Assembly: GCF_026711005.1 (NCBI RefSeq)
Contig: NZ_JAPPVJ010000003.1
Location: 485,568-549,567 of the forward strand
Length of the DNA stretch: 64,000 nucleotides
Reading direction: 5' to 3'
Origin: Sphingobacterium sp. UT-1RO-CII-1
GTDB lineage: Bacteria; Bacteroidota; Bacteroidia; Sphingobacteriales; Sphingobacteriaceae
Below, piece by piece: positions 1 through 10,100 of the stretch. The number at the start of each line of letters is the position of its first letter. Within the stretch, counting starts at the first letter, position 1. The position numbers were made by a program, and so were the translations under genes. The notes beneath the pieces were generated by a model. It was not told where the DNA came from. It searched no databases and saw only the letters and a list, made by a program, of their open reading frames with translations.

Positions 1-1222
1 CCACTCCTTTCGGAGATTTCACCTTAACAAAGAGCTCTTTATCTATAGCATCTGGAAATTTGCATGGGTGGGCAGTAGACAGAAAAATTGACGCAAAATT
101 ACCTTGATTATGGCTTTTGTAAGCTTGAGCAGCCTTAAATGCAATTGCCGTATGTGGGCAGGCTATGTATCCATACTTATCGTATAATTCCTGCATACCT
201 TCTTGTGTTTCTTGGTCTGTATAGGTATACGAGGATATTAGCTGATTCAAGTCAGACAAAGAATTTGCAAACATATCCTGTATACGCACCCAATTACTCG
301 GGTTTCCTACGTCCATAGCATTAGCCAATGTCTGGACAGAGGGTTTTGGCTCATACTCGCCACTCAATAAATAACGTGGAACGGTGTCATTCACATTTGT
401 TCCTGCAACAAAATGCTTTACCGGCAGCCCCATTTTATAAGCTAACAAGCCTGCACCAATATTGCCAAAATTACCGCTAGGTACTGTAAAAACGCCCTCT
501 TCAACCCCTTGTGACTTCAATTGCGCATAAGCCCAAAAGTAATAAAATGTTTGTGGTATCAAACGGGCAATGTTGATAGAGTTAGCTGAAGTTAACCTAA
601 GAGATGTTTTCAATTCTGCATCATTAAAGGCTCTTTTCACAAGATCTTGGCAATCATCGAAAGTACCGTCCACTTCTATAGCACGTATGTTCTGTCCATT
701 GGTTGTTAATTGTTCTTCTTGCACTTTAGATACTTTACCTTTCGGGTACAGTATAGTAACACGAGTGCCTGCTACACCTAAAAACCCAAGCGCAACTGCT
801 CCTCCCGTATCGCCAGATGTGGCAACAAGCACATCTAACAATTGATCGTCGGCACTCGAAAAGTAGCCCATAACCCGACTCATAAAACGTGCACCAAAAT
901 CTTTAAAAGCAAACGATGGCCCGTGAAAAAGCTCTAAAACGGCGAGATCTGCATCAAGAAATTTAACGGGGGCATCAAAGTTAATCGCGTCATAAACAAT
1001 CTTCTTTAGGTCGTCAAAAGGAATGGCATCTCCAATAAGCGCATGGGCAACTTTTACTCCGATTTCCTGTAATGAATACTGCTGAATATTTTTTATAAAA
1101 GCGGCATCAAGTTGAGGTATAGATTGGGGCATATAAAGCCCATTATCAACAGGAAGCGAATTAAACACAGCGTCGCGAAAAGACACTTCAAGAGACTTAT
1201 TATTTGTACTGTATAATTTCAT
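1..1222 (-). CDS. thrC: Threonine synthase, C-terminal part beyond window
   Basis: This gene makes threonine from O-phosphohomoserine, the last step of the pathway encoded by its two upstream neighbours. It reads open from ATG at 1222 to the window edge, so about 407 codons are visible and the C-terminus is missing. The N-terminus (MKLYSTNNKS) and the PLP-lysine motif FAFKDFG with K107 are typical of the bacterial class with an N-terminal threonine-synthase domain. Further matches are SGDTGGA, which fits the phosphate-binding loop, and VPSGNFGN. It lies 45 bases behind thrB and is the third gene of thrABC, so it should fall under the same attenuator. The family call is secure; the intactness of its end cannot be judged. 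Confidence 0.95.
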   Translation of the reverse strand, partial: MKLYSTNNKSLEVSFRDAVFNSLPVDNGLYMPQSIPQLDAAFIKNIQQYSLQEIGVKVAHALIGDAIPFDDLKKIVYDAINFDAPVKFLDADLAVLELFHGPSFAFKDFGARFMSRVMGYFSSADDQLLDVLVATSGDTGGAVALGFLGVAGTRVTILYPKGKVSKVQEEQLTTNGQNIRAIEVDGTFDDCQDLVKRAFNDAELKTSLRLTSANSINIARLIPQTFYYFWAYAQLKSQGVEEGVFTVPSGNFGNIGAGLLAYKMGLPVKHFVAGTNVNDTVPRYLLSGEYEPKPSVQTLANAMDVGNPSNWVRIQDMFANSLSDLNQLISSYTYTDQETQEGMQELYDKYGYIACPHTAIAFKAAQAYKSHNQGNFASIFLSTAHPCKFPDAIDKELFVKVKSPKGV

Positions 1223-1267
1223 TATTTATATCTTTATTCAAATGTGTATAATCTGTTTTTTTATTAC

Positions 1268-2260
1268 TTAAACAACCCTCGGTCCATTCAGGTTGACAGC
1301 AGACACATACTTAAAACTTTCAATATCACAATTTGTTAAATGTTCCTGAATGCGCTCGACAACTTGTTCTGCTCCCTCCTTCCCTCTTGATATAGCAACT
1401 ACAGATGGTCCAGAACCCGAGATACCAAAACTTAAAACACCAACTTCTTCCGCTATACGTCTCATTTCATAAAATTCAGGAATTAAAATTGCTCGGGTTG
1501 GTTCGATCAATACATCCTTCATACTTCTACTAATCAAACTATAGTCAGCTTCATACAAACCAGCCATTAATCCAGCTATATTTCCCCACTGTGTAACCGC
1601 ATCTTTTAATAATACCTTTTCTTTTATCAGTTTTCGAGCATCTCGTGTAGGAACATCTACCTTAGGGAAAACAATACCTGCATATAGCTCTTCAGGGACT
1701 GGCAATTTAATGATGTCCAAAGGTTCATGCCCTCTAATCAATGTAATACCTCCCATTAAAGCAGGTGCAACATTATCAGCATGACCATGCCCGCAAGCAA
1801 GGCGCTCCCCTTCTACACAATAAGGCATCAACTCGGCTTTTGTCAATGGCCGCCCTAATAGCTCATTAATAGCAAATAAACCTGCTACTGTGCTTGCTGA
1901 GCTTGAACCCAAACCACTCCCTATAGGCATATGTTTGATAAGCTCTATTTCAACACCGATCTCCTTCTCCATGCCTAAATCGATAAGCAACATCTTCACA
2001 CAAGCACTCACTGTGTTTTTATCCGCATCCAAGGGCAACCTGCCTTCATCTCCCACTATAGATCGTATTCTCACGCCTGGATTTTCAACTCTGTACATTA
2101 TTACCTCGTCGCCTGGATAATCTACAGCAAATCCTAAAATATCAAAACCGCATATCATATTGGCCACCGTAGCGGGAGCAAAAACATGTACTTTATCTTT
2201 TATTCCTGCCGGGTTGACCCGTAAATTACTCTCAAGAATAGTATTACTATAATTCATCAT
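1268..2260 (-). CDS. thrB: Homoserine kinase
   Basis: The 330-residue protein is a GHMP-family kinase that phosphorylates homoserine with ATP. The ATP-binding loop is seen as PIGSGLGSSSAS, and the C-terminal glycine-rich motif as SFGISGSGPSVVA. The N-terminus has about 20 residues before the usual start of the fold (VHVFAPATVANM), and two adjacent Met codons open the frame, so the true start could be either. It sits between thrA (46 bases upstream) and thrC (45 bases downstream) on the same strand. The gene order thrA-thrB-thrC matches that of enterobacteria and many Bacteroidota. Confidence 0.97.
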   Translation of the reverse strand: MMNYSNTILESNLRVNPAGIKDKVHVFAPATVANMICGFDILGFAVDYPGDEVIMYRVENPGVRIRSIVGDEGRLPLDADKNTVSACVKMLLIDLGMEKEIGVEIELIKHMPIGSGLGSSSASTVAGLFAINELLGRPLTKAELMPYCVEGERLACGHGHADNVAPALMGGITLIRGHEPLDIIKLPVPEELYAGIVFPKVDVPTRDARKLIKEKVLLKDAVTQWGNIAGLMAGLYEADYSLISRSMKDVLIEPTRAILIPEFYEMRRIAEEVGVLSFGISGSGPSVVAISRGKEGAEQVVERIQEHLTNCDIESFKYVSAVNLNGPRVV

Positions 2261-2306
2261 TTTCTTTTTTTAATTCTTACTCTACGAAGAACTACTTATT
2301 AACTAT

Positions 2307-4754
2307 TTATACGCCTACATTGACAAGGTCAGCAAATACACCTGCTGCAGTAACCTCTGCGCCTGCTCCAGGTCCTTTTACTACCAAAGGCCGCTCTTTA
2401 TACCTATCTGTCGTAAAGGAAATAATATTATCACTTCCAGATAGACTATAAAAAGGATGTTCACTGTCCACGAGCTCCAAAGCAATAGATACTTTACCGT
2501 CTATCAACTTACCTATATACCTAATCACCTTATTTTCAAGCAATGCCTTCTCTTTAATAGCCTTGAAATAGCCTTCCTCTTTCAGCAACTCTGCATAAAA
2601 ATCTTCTACAGACTTTGCTTTCAGGCACGACTCTGGCAATATTGCACCTAAATCAACATCCTCTGCTTCAATAGCATAACCGGCATCACGAGCCAAAATC
2701 AACATCTTTCGCATAAAGTCTATTCCGCCCAAGTCATCTCTCGGATCAGGCTCGGTATAACCTAACTCTTGCGCTTTTTTTACAACTTCATAAAAAGACA
2801 CATCTCCTATAAAATTATTAAATATATAAGATATTGTTCCTGATAATATGGCCTCTATCTTCACGATTCTATCGCCACTCAACATCAGATCTTTCAGTAC
2901 CCGAACAATAGGTAAACCTGCTCCTACATTTGTCTCATAGAAGAAATCTACGCCATACTTCCTTGCGGTATCGTGCAGTAATTTATACTGTTCATAGGCT
3001 CCTGAGTTTGCAATTTTATTACAAGTAACGATCGAGATAGTAGATTTCAATATATCAACATAATGCGTAGTTGGTAAACTACTTGCTGTATTATCTACAA
3101 ATACACAATTGGGCAAATTCATGGCTTTCATCCGTTCAATAAAAACAGTCAAGTCTGCTTTCTCTCCATTCTCATCTAAGCTTTTATCCCAACAGGCTAA
3201 GTTTATCCCATCATTTTCAAATAACATCTTTCTAGAATTAGATATCCCTACGACTTTAATTTCTATATCACTATGGTCGACTAAAAAAGCATGTTGTTCA
3301 CGGATCTGCCTAAACATTGTTGCACCAATATTTCCTGTTCCTAAACTAAACACGTGTAATGTTTTTTTCAGTTGTGAAAAGAAGGCATCGTGCACAGCAT
3401 TTAAAGCTTTCGCTAAATTCTCTTTACTGATTATAACAGATATATTAAGTTCTGAAGATCCCTGTGCAATAGCACGTACATTAATACCGTTGCGTCCTAA
3501 AGCAGAAAACAATCTCCCAGACATTCCAGGAGTTCTTTTCATGTTCTCTCCCACTATAGCCAGTACCGACAGGTTATCTTCTATAACAGGCATAACTAAC
3601 ATATTCGCTTGCAACTCGAGCTCAAACTCCTGTTTAATTATTTTAAGCGCTTGAGCAGCGTCACTTGGATGTACGGCAAAACTGATACTGTGCTCCGAAG
3701 ATGACTGTGTTATGAGCACTACATTTATTTGCGCTCTGGCCAAGAGCGTAAACAGCCTACCACTAAAACCGGACTTCCCTACCATACCACTTCCCGATAA
3801 ATTAATAACAGATATATCTGCTATAGAAGAAATTCCTTTAATAGGATAATTAGACTCACCGCTATCAAACTGAATCGTTGTTCCTTCAAATTCGGGCTCA
3901 AAAGTATTCTTTATGACAATAGGTATTTTCTTCAGAAAAGCAGGAATCATCGTTGGCGGATAAATCACTTTTGCCCCAAAGTAAGAGAGCTCCATAGCTT
4001 CTGTGTAAGACAGAACCCGCTGCGAAAAAGCCTTTTTAACAATCCGTGGGTCAGCTGTCAGCATCCCATTTACATCAGTCCATATTTCAATAGACGACGC
4101 ATCAAGAACCGATGCGAAGATAGCTGCTGTATAATCAGAACCGCCGCGTCCTAAAGTTGTTATTCTATTTTCATCGTTAGATCCAATGAAACCGGTCACA
4201 AAATAAAGTCGATCGGAACGATCTTGAAATAAGCTCTTAATTAGCGTTGCAGTATATGCTTCATTAATATGTGCATTGCCAAAGTTAGAGTCCGTTTTTA
4301 TATATTCTACAGCATTGATATAGGCGGTTTGCTCTATATATTGCTCCATAATTTTAGACATCAGGAAAGTAGAAAGTCTCTCCCCAAAAGATATAATAAG
4401 ATCCCTACTTTGTGTACTTAATTCTTTAATAGCACTAATACCCTGCAAGATATCATCCAACTCATTTATTAACAATTTTAACCGCGTAAAAACCGGATTC
4501 TGATATTTGACCGAAATTAATTTTCTAACAATCTCAAAATGTCTTTCTTCTAAATCAGATAAATCATCTTCAAAAGGGAGGCTATCAGCTGCGTTATCTG
4601 CCATGGCAGTTAATAAATTGGTCACTCCTGACATGGCAGAAAAGACAACCAAAGGTTGCTCACCCCGCTCATATGAAGACTTTACAATGTCTAAAACAGC
4701 CTTTATGCTTTCTACATTGCCTACAGATGACCCTCCGAATTTTAATACTTTCAT
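2307..4754 (-). CDS. thrA: Bifunctional aspartate kinase / homoserine dehydrogenase I
   Basis: The 815-residue protein catalyses the first and third steps of threonine synthesis. The N-terminal aspartokinase opens with the signature KFGGSSVGN and runs to about residue 290. Tandem ACT regulatory domains follow at about 310-460 (SGSGMVGKSGFSGRLFTLL and AIVGENMKRTPGMSGRLFSAL). The homoserine dehydrogenase half begins near 465 with the nucleotide-binding stretch VFSLGTGNIGATM and includes VDNTASS and GTISYIFN. The length fits ThrA/MetL fusions. The two ACT repeats suggest threonine feedback inhibition, as known for ThrA. Transcription is likely controlled by the leader peptide and terminator found 70-200 bases upstream. 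MetL is the alternative paralogue, but the operon with thrB and thrC makes ThrA the better name. Confidence 0.97.
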   Translation of the reverse strand: MKVLKFGGSSVGNVESIKAVLDIVKSSYERGEQPLVVFSAMSGVTNLLTAMADNAADSLPFEDDLSDLEERHFEIVRKLISVKYQNPVFTRLKLLINELDDILQGISAIKELSTQSRDLIISFGERLSTFLMSKIMEQYIEQTAYINAVEYIKTDSNFGNAHINEAYTATLIKSLFQDRSDRLYFVTGFIGSNDENRITTLGRGGSDYTAAIFASVLDASSIEIWTDVNGMLTADPRIVKKAFSQRVLSYTEAMELSYFGAKVIYPPTMIPAFLKKIPIVIKNTFEPEFEGTTIQFDSGESNYPIKGISSIADISVINLSGSGMVGKSGFSGRLFTLLARAQINVVLITQSSSEHSISFAVHPSDAAQALKIIKQEFELELQANMLVMPVIEDNLSVLAIVGENMKRTPGMSGRLFSALGRNGINVRAIAQGSSELNISVIISKENLAKALNAVHDAFFSQLKKTLHVFSLGTGNIGATMFRQIREQHAFLVDHSDIEIKVVGISNSRKMLFENDGINLACWDKSLDENGEKADLTVFIERMKAMNLPNCVFVDNTASSLPTTHYVDILKSTISIVTCNKIANSGAYEQYKLLHDTARKYGVDFFYETNVGAGLPIVRVLKDLMLSGDRIVKIEAILSGTISYIFNNFIGDVSFYEVVKKAQELGYTEPDPRDDLGGIDFMRKMLILARDAGYAIEAEDVDLGAILPESCLKAKSVEDFYAELLKEEGYFKAIKEKALLENKVIRYIGKLIDGKVSIALELVDSEHPFYSLSGSDNIISFTTDRYKERPLVVKGPGAGAEVTAAGVFADLVNVGV

Positions 4755-4825
4755 TTCAATTGTTATGTTAAGTTATAAATAGTGTCAGTAAAAAAATCAA
4801 TAATCAGTTATTAGTTACTAGCAAT

Positions 4826-4856
4826 AAAAAAAGCCTTCCACTTGTCGAGGAAGGCT
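4826..4856 (-). terminator. thr operon attenuator terminator
   Basis: An 8-bp stem (AGCCTTCC at 4856-4849 with GGAAGGCT at 4839-4832 on the minus strand) is followed by a U-run at 4832-4826. It lies between the leader peptide and thrA. The leader segment GAGGGAG just before the leader stop codon can pair over 7 bp (one G-U) with CTTCCTC in the 5' arm, giving an alternative antiterminator. Ribosome stalling at the Thr/Ile codons would leave that segment free and allow read-through into thrA. Confidence 0.85.
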
Positions 4857-4892
4857 CTATTTTATATGCACATATTTAATTACACAATAGAA

Positions 4893-4958
4893 TTACTCCC
4901 TCCGATGACTTATCCCGGTGGTAATAATAATAATTGTAATTGTTGTACCTAATATCAT
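4893..4958 (-). CDS. thrL: Thr/Ile-rich leader peptide of the thr operon
   Basis: A 21-codon frame starts with ATG at 4958 and ends with TAA at 4893. It contains the run GTTITIIIITTG: five Thr and five Ile codons within twelve residues. This is the hallmark of a ribosome-stalling attenuator of the ThrL kind, and the enterobacterial leader shares the TTITxxITxTTG character. It starts about 14 nt after the predicted transcription start and stops 37 nt before the terminator hairpin. Its last codons (positions about 4897-4903) can pair with the 5' arm of that terminator. The frame is too short for normal gene callers. The assignment rests on codon content and position, both directly visible. Confidence 0.88.
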   Translation of the reverse strand: MILGTTITIIIITTGISHRRE

Positions 4959-4977
4959 GTCTTATTGAAAATCAATT

Positions 4978-4985
4978 CAAATATA
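4978..4985 (-). promoter_or_regulatory. Predicted -7 element of the thr operon promoter
   Basis: The minus strand reads TATATTTG here, an exact match to the Bacteroidota -7 consensus TAnnTTTG. A CTTG that could serve as the -33 element lies 21 bases upstream. The expected start of transcription is about 13 bases before the leader-peptide ATG. The remaining bases up to the divergent NlpC/P60 promoter (about 5010-5150) show nothing further that I can name. Confidence 0.65.
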
Positions 4986-5152
4986 AAACAATTATTTTTA
5001 ATATATCAAGCATTTGACCAATAATTTATCAAATCATTAATAAAAGTACCTACAGCGTGCTTTTCCAATATTTAACACAAGGGGCGTGAGAATACTTTTC
5101 AACGCTCATATGTTAAAAATAGTTAATATTCTGTTAAATATCCTCCATTTTG

Positions 5153-5184
5153 TTTGGAAGCGTAGGCATATTGTAGTAGATTTG
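5153..5184 (+). promoter_or_regulatory. Predicted promoter of the NlpC/P60 gene
   Basis: TTTG at 5153-5156 and TAGATTTG at 5177-5184 are separated by 20 bases, matching both elements of the Bacteroidota housekeeping promoter. Transcription would start about 55 bases before the ATG at 5245. Confidence 0.6.
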
Positions 5185-5244
5185 CCACAGTATCATTGAA
5201 ACACAATCGAATTAATTAACAGAAGGTGAACTAATTAGGAATAA

Positions 5245-5826
5245 ATGGACTTTAAGAAACTAGTAGCAGGAATGCTCTTATTTTCAGCATTATGCTCTGT
5301 ATCCCAGGCTCAAACATCAAAGCCTAACTCTACCTCAACCGACCCTGATAATCTAGCTAAAGAATATTTCTCTCAAATAATGGGTGTTGCTACAAACGCA
5401 ATGTCCAATACTAAACTATATCAGTTTGTTTACGAATGGTTGGGAACTCCCTACCGTTTAGGAGGAGACTCGAAAAAGGGAATAGACTGCTCTAAGTTTT
5501 CACTAGCCGTTTATGAGAATGTCTTTAATACAACCATAGGATATAACAGCCGTAACCAATATGCCAACGTTAAAACTATTTCAAAGAAAGAGCTTCAGCC
5601 CGGAGATTTAGTTTTCTTTAAAATCCGTAGTAGAAACATCACACACGTTGGTGTTTTCTTAGGTGATGATAAATTTGCGCATGCCTCTACAAGTAGAGGG
5701 GTAATGGTAAGTGACTTAAATGATGCCTACTGGAAACGCTACTTTTATAACGGTGGTAGACCACCTGAAGATGCACGTGTCATGACGGCTGATGCAAGTA
5801 CGGAAGACAATCTTAATTTAAATTAA
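5245..5826 (+). CDS. Secreted NlpC/P60 family peptidoglycan endopeptidase
   Basis: The 193-residue protein has a cleavable signal peptide (about residues 1-22, ending SQAQ) and one NlpC/P60 domain at about 55-175. The catalytic triad can be read directly: Cys82 in GIDCSKF, His134 in THVGVFLG and His146 in FAHAS. The family cleaves D-Glu-gamma-diaminopimelate bonds in peptidoglycan, so a periplasmic cell-wall role is likely. No SH3 or LysM targeting domain is present. It stands alone, with its own promoter upstream and a strong terminator downstream. An AGGA lies 8 bases before the start. Family confident, exact bond inferred. Confidence 0.92.
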   Translation: MDFKKLVAGMLLFSALCSVSQAQTSKPNSTSTDPDNLAKEYFSQIMGVATNAMSNTKLYQFVYEWLGTPYRLGGDSKKGIDCSKFSLAVYENVFNTTIGYNSRNQYANVKTISKKELQPGDLVFFKIRSRNITHVGVFLGDDKFAHASTSRGVMVSDLNDAYWKRYFYNGGRPPEDARVMTADASTEDNLNLN

Positions 5827-5850
5827 AGCTAGTAACATACTAATAGGAAA

Positions 5851-5886
5851 AGGCCTGAACGACTGTAAAATGTTCAGGCCTTTTTT
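5851..5886 (+). terminator. Rho-independent terminator after the NlpC/P60 gene
   Basis: A perfect 10-bp stem (AGGCCTGAAC at 5851-5860 with GTTCAGGCCT at 5872-5881) has an 11-nt loop and a following run of six T. Confidence 0.9.
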
Positions 5887-5992
5887 AATGGAATAGGCCA
5901 GTCGGGGAGTAAAGTTTTTATAGTCTATAATGCACTCAAATAAGGATTATATTTAAAAAATTAGTACTTTTACTCATATACAATAAACAAAC

Positions 5993-6508
5993 ATGTCTAA
6001 TAAAAGAACTCTTATTTTAAATAAGGAACAGATTCGCCAAAAGTCTATTCGGATTGCCTATCAGATTTTAGAAGACAATTTTGAAGAACCATCCATTGTA
6101 CTAGTCGGCATTGCCGAACGCGGTTATATATTTGCGCAAAGATTACAAAAGATTCTACGCGAAATTTCTCCTAACAAAGATTTTGAACTTATCAAAATAA
6201 CTATTGCTAAAGATAAACGTAGCTTAGAGGGTTCTACAGATAAACCGATAAATATAGCCGAAAATAAAGTTATTGTTTTGGTAGATGATGTACTGAATAG
6301 TGGGCGTACACTAGCATATGGGCTTGGTGTATTCTTAAATATTCCTCTTAAACGCATCAGGACAGCGGTTTTAATAGACCGTTCACACCATCAGTTTCCC
6401 CTTTTCAGTGATTATTACGGGCTGAAGCTATCTACAATTCTAAAAGAACATGTCGAAGTAGAACTTCAAGAAAGTGATAATAAAGAAGATGCAGCTTGGC
6501 TATACTAA
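5993..6508 (+). CDS. PyrR-like phosphoribosyltransferase, orphan copy
   Basis: The 171-residue protein is a type I phosphoribosyltransferase. The PRPP-binding loop VLVDDVLNSGRT lies at about residues 95-106, and VLVGIAERGYIFA near 36-48 matches the PyrR/hypoxanthine PRTase core. It resembles the pyrR found beside pyrB at about 36 kb but is clearly diverged from it. It is not next to pyrimidine genes here; the neighbours are an NlpC/P60 hydrolase and a small conserved protein on the other strand. Substrate base is unknown: uracil or a purine base are both possible, and RNA binding cannot be judged from sequence. No clear promoter was resolved in the 100 bases upstream. Confidence 0.85.
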   Translation: MSNKRTLILNKEQIRQKSIRIAYQILEDNFEEPSIVLVGIAERGYIFAQRLQKILREISPNKDFELIKITIAKDKRSLEGSTDKPINIAENKVIVLVDDVLNSGRTLAYGLGVFLNIPLKRIRTAVLIDRSHHQFPLFSDYYGLKLSTILKEHVEVELQESDNKEDAAWLY

Positions 6509-6530
6509 GCTGCATAATTATTACAAGGCG

Positions 6531-6839
6531 TTAATCTTCCTGCTGCTCTAACAAGGAGATAATTTTATTGGTTGCCTCATCCGAATACAAACCATAACTG
6601 TTAACTAATACGCCCTTTTGCTTACCGTCTTTCGAAGATATGGCATAAACTATAGCTTGATCGTCGGGATCACTTTGTCCTTCAAACCTAAAATATCGAT
6701 CGATTTTAAACTGGTTGGGATCTAATTTTGTTTTCCCAGGAACAAATACCATATGATCTTCTACAACATTAAAATCAAGTGTATACCCTTCCGTTCTTAG
6801 TTTATCCAGAATATCGGATAATGATGTCATTGCCTTCAT
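6531..6839 (-). CDS. Small conserved protein of unknown function
   Basis: The 102-residue soluble protein has no signal peptide, membrane segment or cysteine. As I recall it, the family is widespread in Bacteroidota and is often labelled phosphoribosylpyrophosphate synthetase in automatic annotation. It lacks the PRPP-binding loop and is a third of the size of Prs, so that name is not supported; the real Prs is encoded near 40.3 kb. It contains a strongly charged central part (FVPGKTKLDPNQFKIDRYF) and an acidic C-terminus. It converges on the orphan phosphoribosyltransferase with 22 bases between the stop codons. Function unknown. Confidence 0.8.
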   Translation of the reverse strand: MKAMTSLSDILDKLRTEGYTLDFNVVEDHMVFVPGKTKLDPNQFKIDRYFRFEGQSDPDDQAIVYAISSKDGKQKGVLVNSYGLYSDEATNKIISLLEQQED

Positions 6840-7056
6840 ATTTCTACTCTTTTAAAAAACCTAATACAATATAAACAATATTAAAGCTTTTAAGTTTACT
6901 AAAACTCAAATATTACATAGATATCTCAATAGTTGGCAAACTTAACCTACGGTAACTAAAACAATTATAGCTTCTTGGAAGCGAGCGCTGTAAGCTTAAG
7001 CTAATGTCTATAGACCTCTTTCTACAGTATTTGACAAATACTAGAGAATTGATAGT
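6840..7056. other. Intergenic stretch without recognised genes
   Basis: Between the small conserved gene and the terminator of the next gene I see no open frame of note and no RNA fold that I recognise. It should hold the minus-strand promoter for the small gene, but no exact TAnnTTTG box was found. Confidence 0.5.
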
Positions 7057-7093
7057 AAAAAAATAAGGGTTAAAGTGATTTAACCCTTATTTT
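7057..7093 (-). terminator. Terminator of the ThuA/dehydrogenase/cytochrome gene
   Basis: A perfect 15-bp stem (7060-7074 with 7079-7093) has a GTGA loop. On the minus strand it is followed by a run of seven U. It lies 48 bases past the stop codon of the large gene. Confidence 0.88.
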
Positions 7094-7140
7094 CAATATG
7101 GTCATTTGCTAGGAACAACTGACCCAAACATGATCAGCAA

Positions 7141-10100
7141 TTATTTATCTTTTAATTTTACATCTCGCACTTTCACTCCCGTAAATGGGCGCGTACCTGG
7201 TCCTGGCGAATTGGTATACTCAGCCGTTATACGTAATACTGTGGCATCATGAGCTGGGGCACTATCTGCTGTAATTACCCCTTTTACTGGAAGACTTTTT
7301 TTAGAGCTAGCTTTATCATCTGAAAGTGATAAAATCCACTTCACTATTTGTTCTGCTTCTAAAGCTTTCATATCGGGATGTGCTGCCATAGCAACTTGCC
7401 CCCAAACACCACTACCACCCTTCATAACCTTATCTTTCAAATACGAAACCGCATCATCACGTTTCTTGTATTTCTCTGACACCTGCATATAAGAAGGTCC
7501 CACACTAGTTCCCGACAGCTTGTGACAGGACTGACAATCGGAAGCCATCATCAGGCTACGACCTAATACAAGTTCAGAAACCTGCTGATGCCCAACACTA
7601 GCTTTTGCTACCTCTTCTTCTTTTAAGTATTTAACAGAAACAACTAGATTTTCTTCATCCAATGCACGTCCAGAATCATCAATTTTCACTTCATAATCGA
7701 TGCGATCTCCTATCTTATAACTATTGTCGCTGTTATTATTCAAAACAATATCAACTACCGGAGGTTGATTCCCAGCATACACAGCTATAGATGCCGATTC
7801 ACTTTTCGCATTGTGAACATCTTTCACTACAACACTTATTTCATATTCGCCTTTTTTATCAATAACATAATTTAAAACAGGCTCATCTGTTTCCTTGATA
7901 ACATCACCAATTTTCCAGGAATATGACATTTTATCTCCTTCAAAATCGGACGCATCAATTGTTGCTTTCAAAGTAAATGGCAAATTACCACTCATTTGTT
8001 CTACTTTTAACTCTCCTACTTTCGGTGGTAAATTACCCTGAATGTAATCTATTCTGACTATACCTGCATCGGCATTTTTCGAAAACCATCCACTGCCATA
8101 CTCTAACACATACAGCCTTCCATCTTTTCCCACCTCCATGTCTATAGGATTGGCAAACACCTCTCTTTCCATAAAGGGCTCCATCTTCTCAAAATCACCA
8201 TTTGGAGCTATAGTAACGGCTTTCACCCATCGGCGTATCCAGTCATATACGATTAGCTTACCATTATAGTATTCAGGATATCTCGTTTCTTTAGGAAACA
8301 TATCTGTATAGTAAACAGGTCCTGCCATTGCGTTTCTTCCACCTGATCCGACTTGTGGAAAATCAGCCGAAGCACCATAAGGATACCAAATATAAGCAGG
8401 CTGTGCAGCAGGTAAATTTACTAACCCCGTATTATTAGGTGATAAATTCATTGGCTTTTCTGGATTAAAAGGGTCGCCAGACTTACCGCTATTATAATCA
8501 TACTGCCTATATGCATAATTATCGCCTACAAAAAATGGCCATCCATAAAATCCAGCCTGACGAGCTTGATTAATCTCATCATAGCCTCTTGGGCCTCGTG
8601 TCTCTAAACTGTCATTACTAGCATCCGGCCCTACTTCACCCCAATACAGATAATTATTTTTTTGATCCACAGAGATTCGGTAAGGGTTACGATTTCCCAT
8701 CACAAATATCTCTGGACGAGTTTTTTCGGTACCTACTTCAAATAAATTGCCTTTCGGAATACTATAGCTTCCATCCGCCTCTACCTTAATCCGTAAAATT
8801 TTACCTCTTAAATCGTTGGTGTTCCCTGAAGACCGACTTGCATCGTACTGTTCAAAGCCTTCACGTCCATCTATTGGAGCAAATCCTTTATTCTTATACG
8901 TAGTTGGCTGATCAAAAGGTGTAGAGTTGTCACCCGTAGATACATACAACAACCCATCGCCACCAAATGCAATAGATCCACCAGTATGACAGCAAATCTG
9001 ACGTTGAGAATAAAACTCAAGTACTACCTTTTCAGACTTCATATCTAAGCGTCCATTTTCAAATACAAAACGAGACAACCGGTTAACAGATGTATCTGCG
9101 GGACTATAAAAGGCATATAAAAATTTATTGCTTTCAAAATTCGGATCTAAAGCCAATCCCATAAACCCTTCTTCAGCATTAACATTTTCCACACCACTAT
9201 GATGATAAACATCAAGAAAACCTGCTTCGACTACTTCTCCACTATTTTCTTTAAAAAGCATCAACTCTCCGCGACGCTGAGCAACCAAAATATCATAATT
9301 TGGAAGAATAGCCATCTCGGTTGGTTCAAAAAGTGAACCTGACAAAAGCTGTGTCTTCACAAAACGCTGTCTTTCTGGCACTTCAAGTGTTTTTGCTTTA
9401 CTGTAATCTAACTTGCGGTTCTCACCAATAGCATATTTGATTCCCCCAAGAAAATGAGCTAAATGCAAGGAATCACTATAAGACGCTATAGAATGTCCAA
9501 AGCCACTAAAGAAAGAACGACCTCCATCATATTCATGATACCAGGCCATAGGATGATCTTCACCATTTTCACCACCTTCATAGGAGCTTTCATCAATCGT
9601 GATCAAAACATTAATAGCTGGATTTATCTTCTTATAATTATACCATTCATCATCATAAGAAAATGTAGACGGTAAGTTTTTAGTTGATTCATGATTGGCG
9701 TTTACAACAGTAAAATTAGCATGTTGAGGACGAGGGTGATTTTTAAAATAAGCACCAACCAACCTTCCATACCAAGCCCAGTCATATTCTGTATCAGAGG
9801 CAGCGTGTATGCCAACGAAACCACCACCGGCTTGAATGTACCTTTCAAATGCTACTTCCTGATAGTGGTTTAGCACATCTCCTGTATTATTAAGGAAAAC
9901 AACAGCAGAGTATTCACCTAATTTTTCTTCATTAAACCACTCCGCATCTGTTGTGGTATCAGCTTCAATGTTATTCTCTTTCATCAGCTTTAACAGTGCT
10001 TCATTTCCCGCAGGGATAGATTCATGATAAAAAGCTGCAGTTTTGCTAAAAATCAATACTTTTGGAGGGCCCTTTCGCTTGTTACAGGAGTTCATTCCTA

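Noticed and set aside
3109..3654. Plus-strand open frame of 181 codons opposite thrA
   Set aside because: It lies wholly inside thrA, antisense, with no recognisable domain.
6531..6839. Phosphoribosylpyrophosphate synthetase name for the small protein
   Set aside because: One-third the length of Prs, no PRPP or ATP motif; true prs is at 40277-41233.
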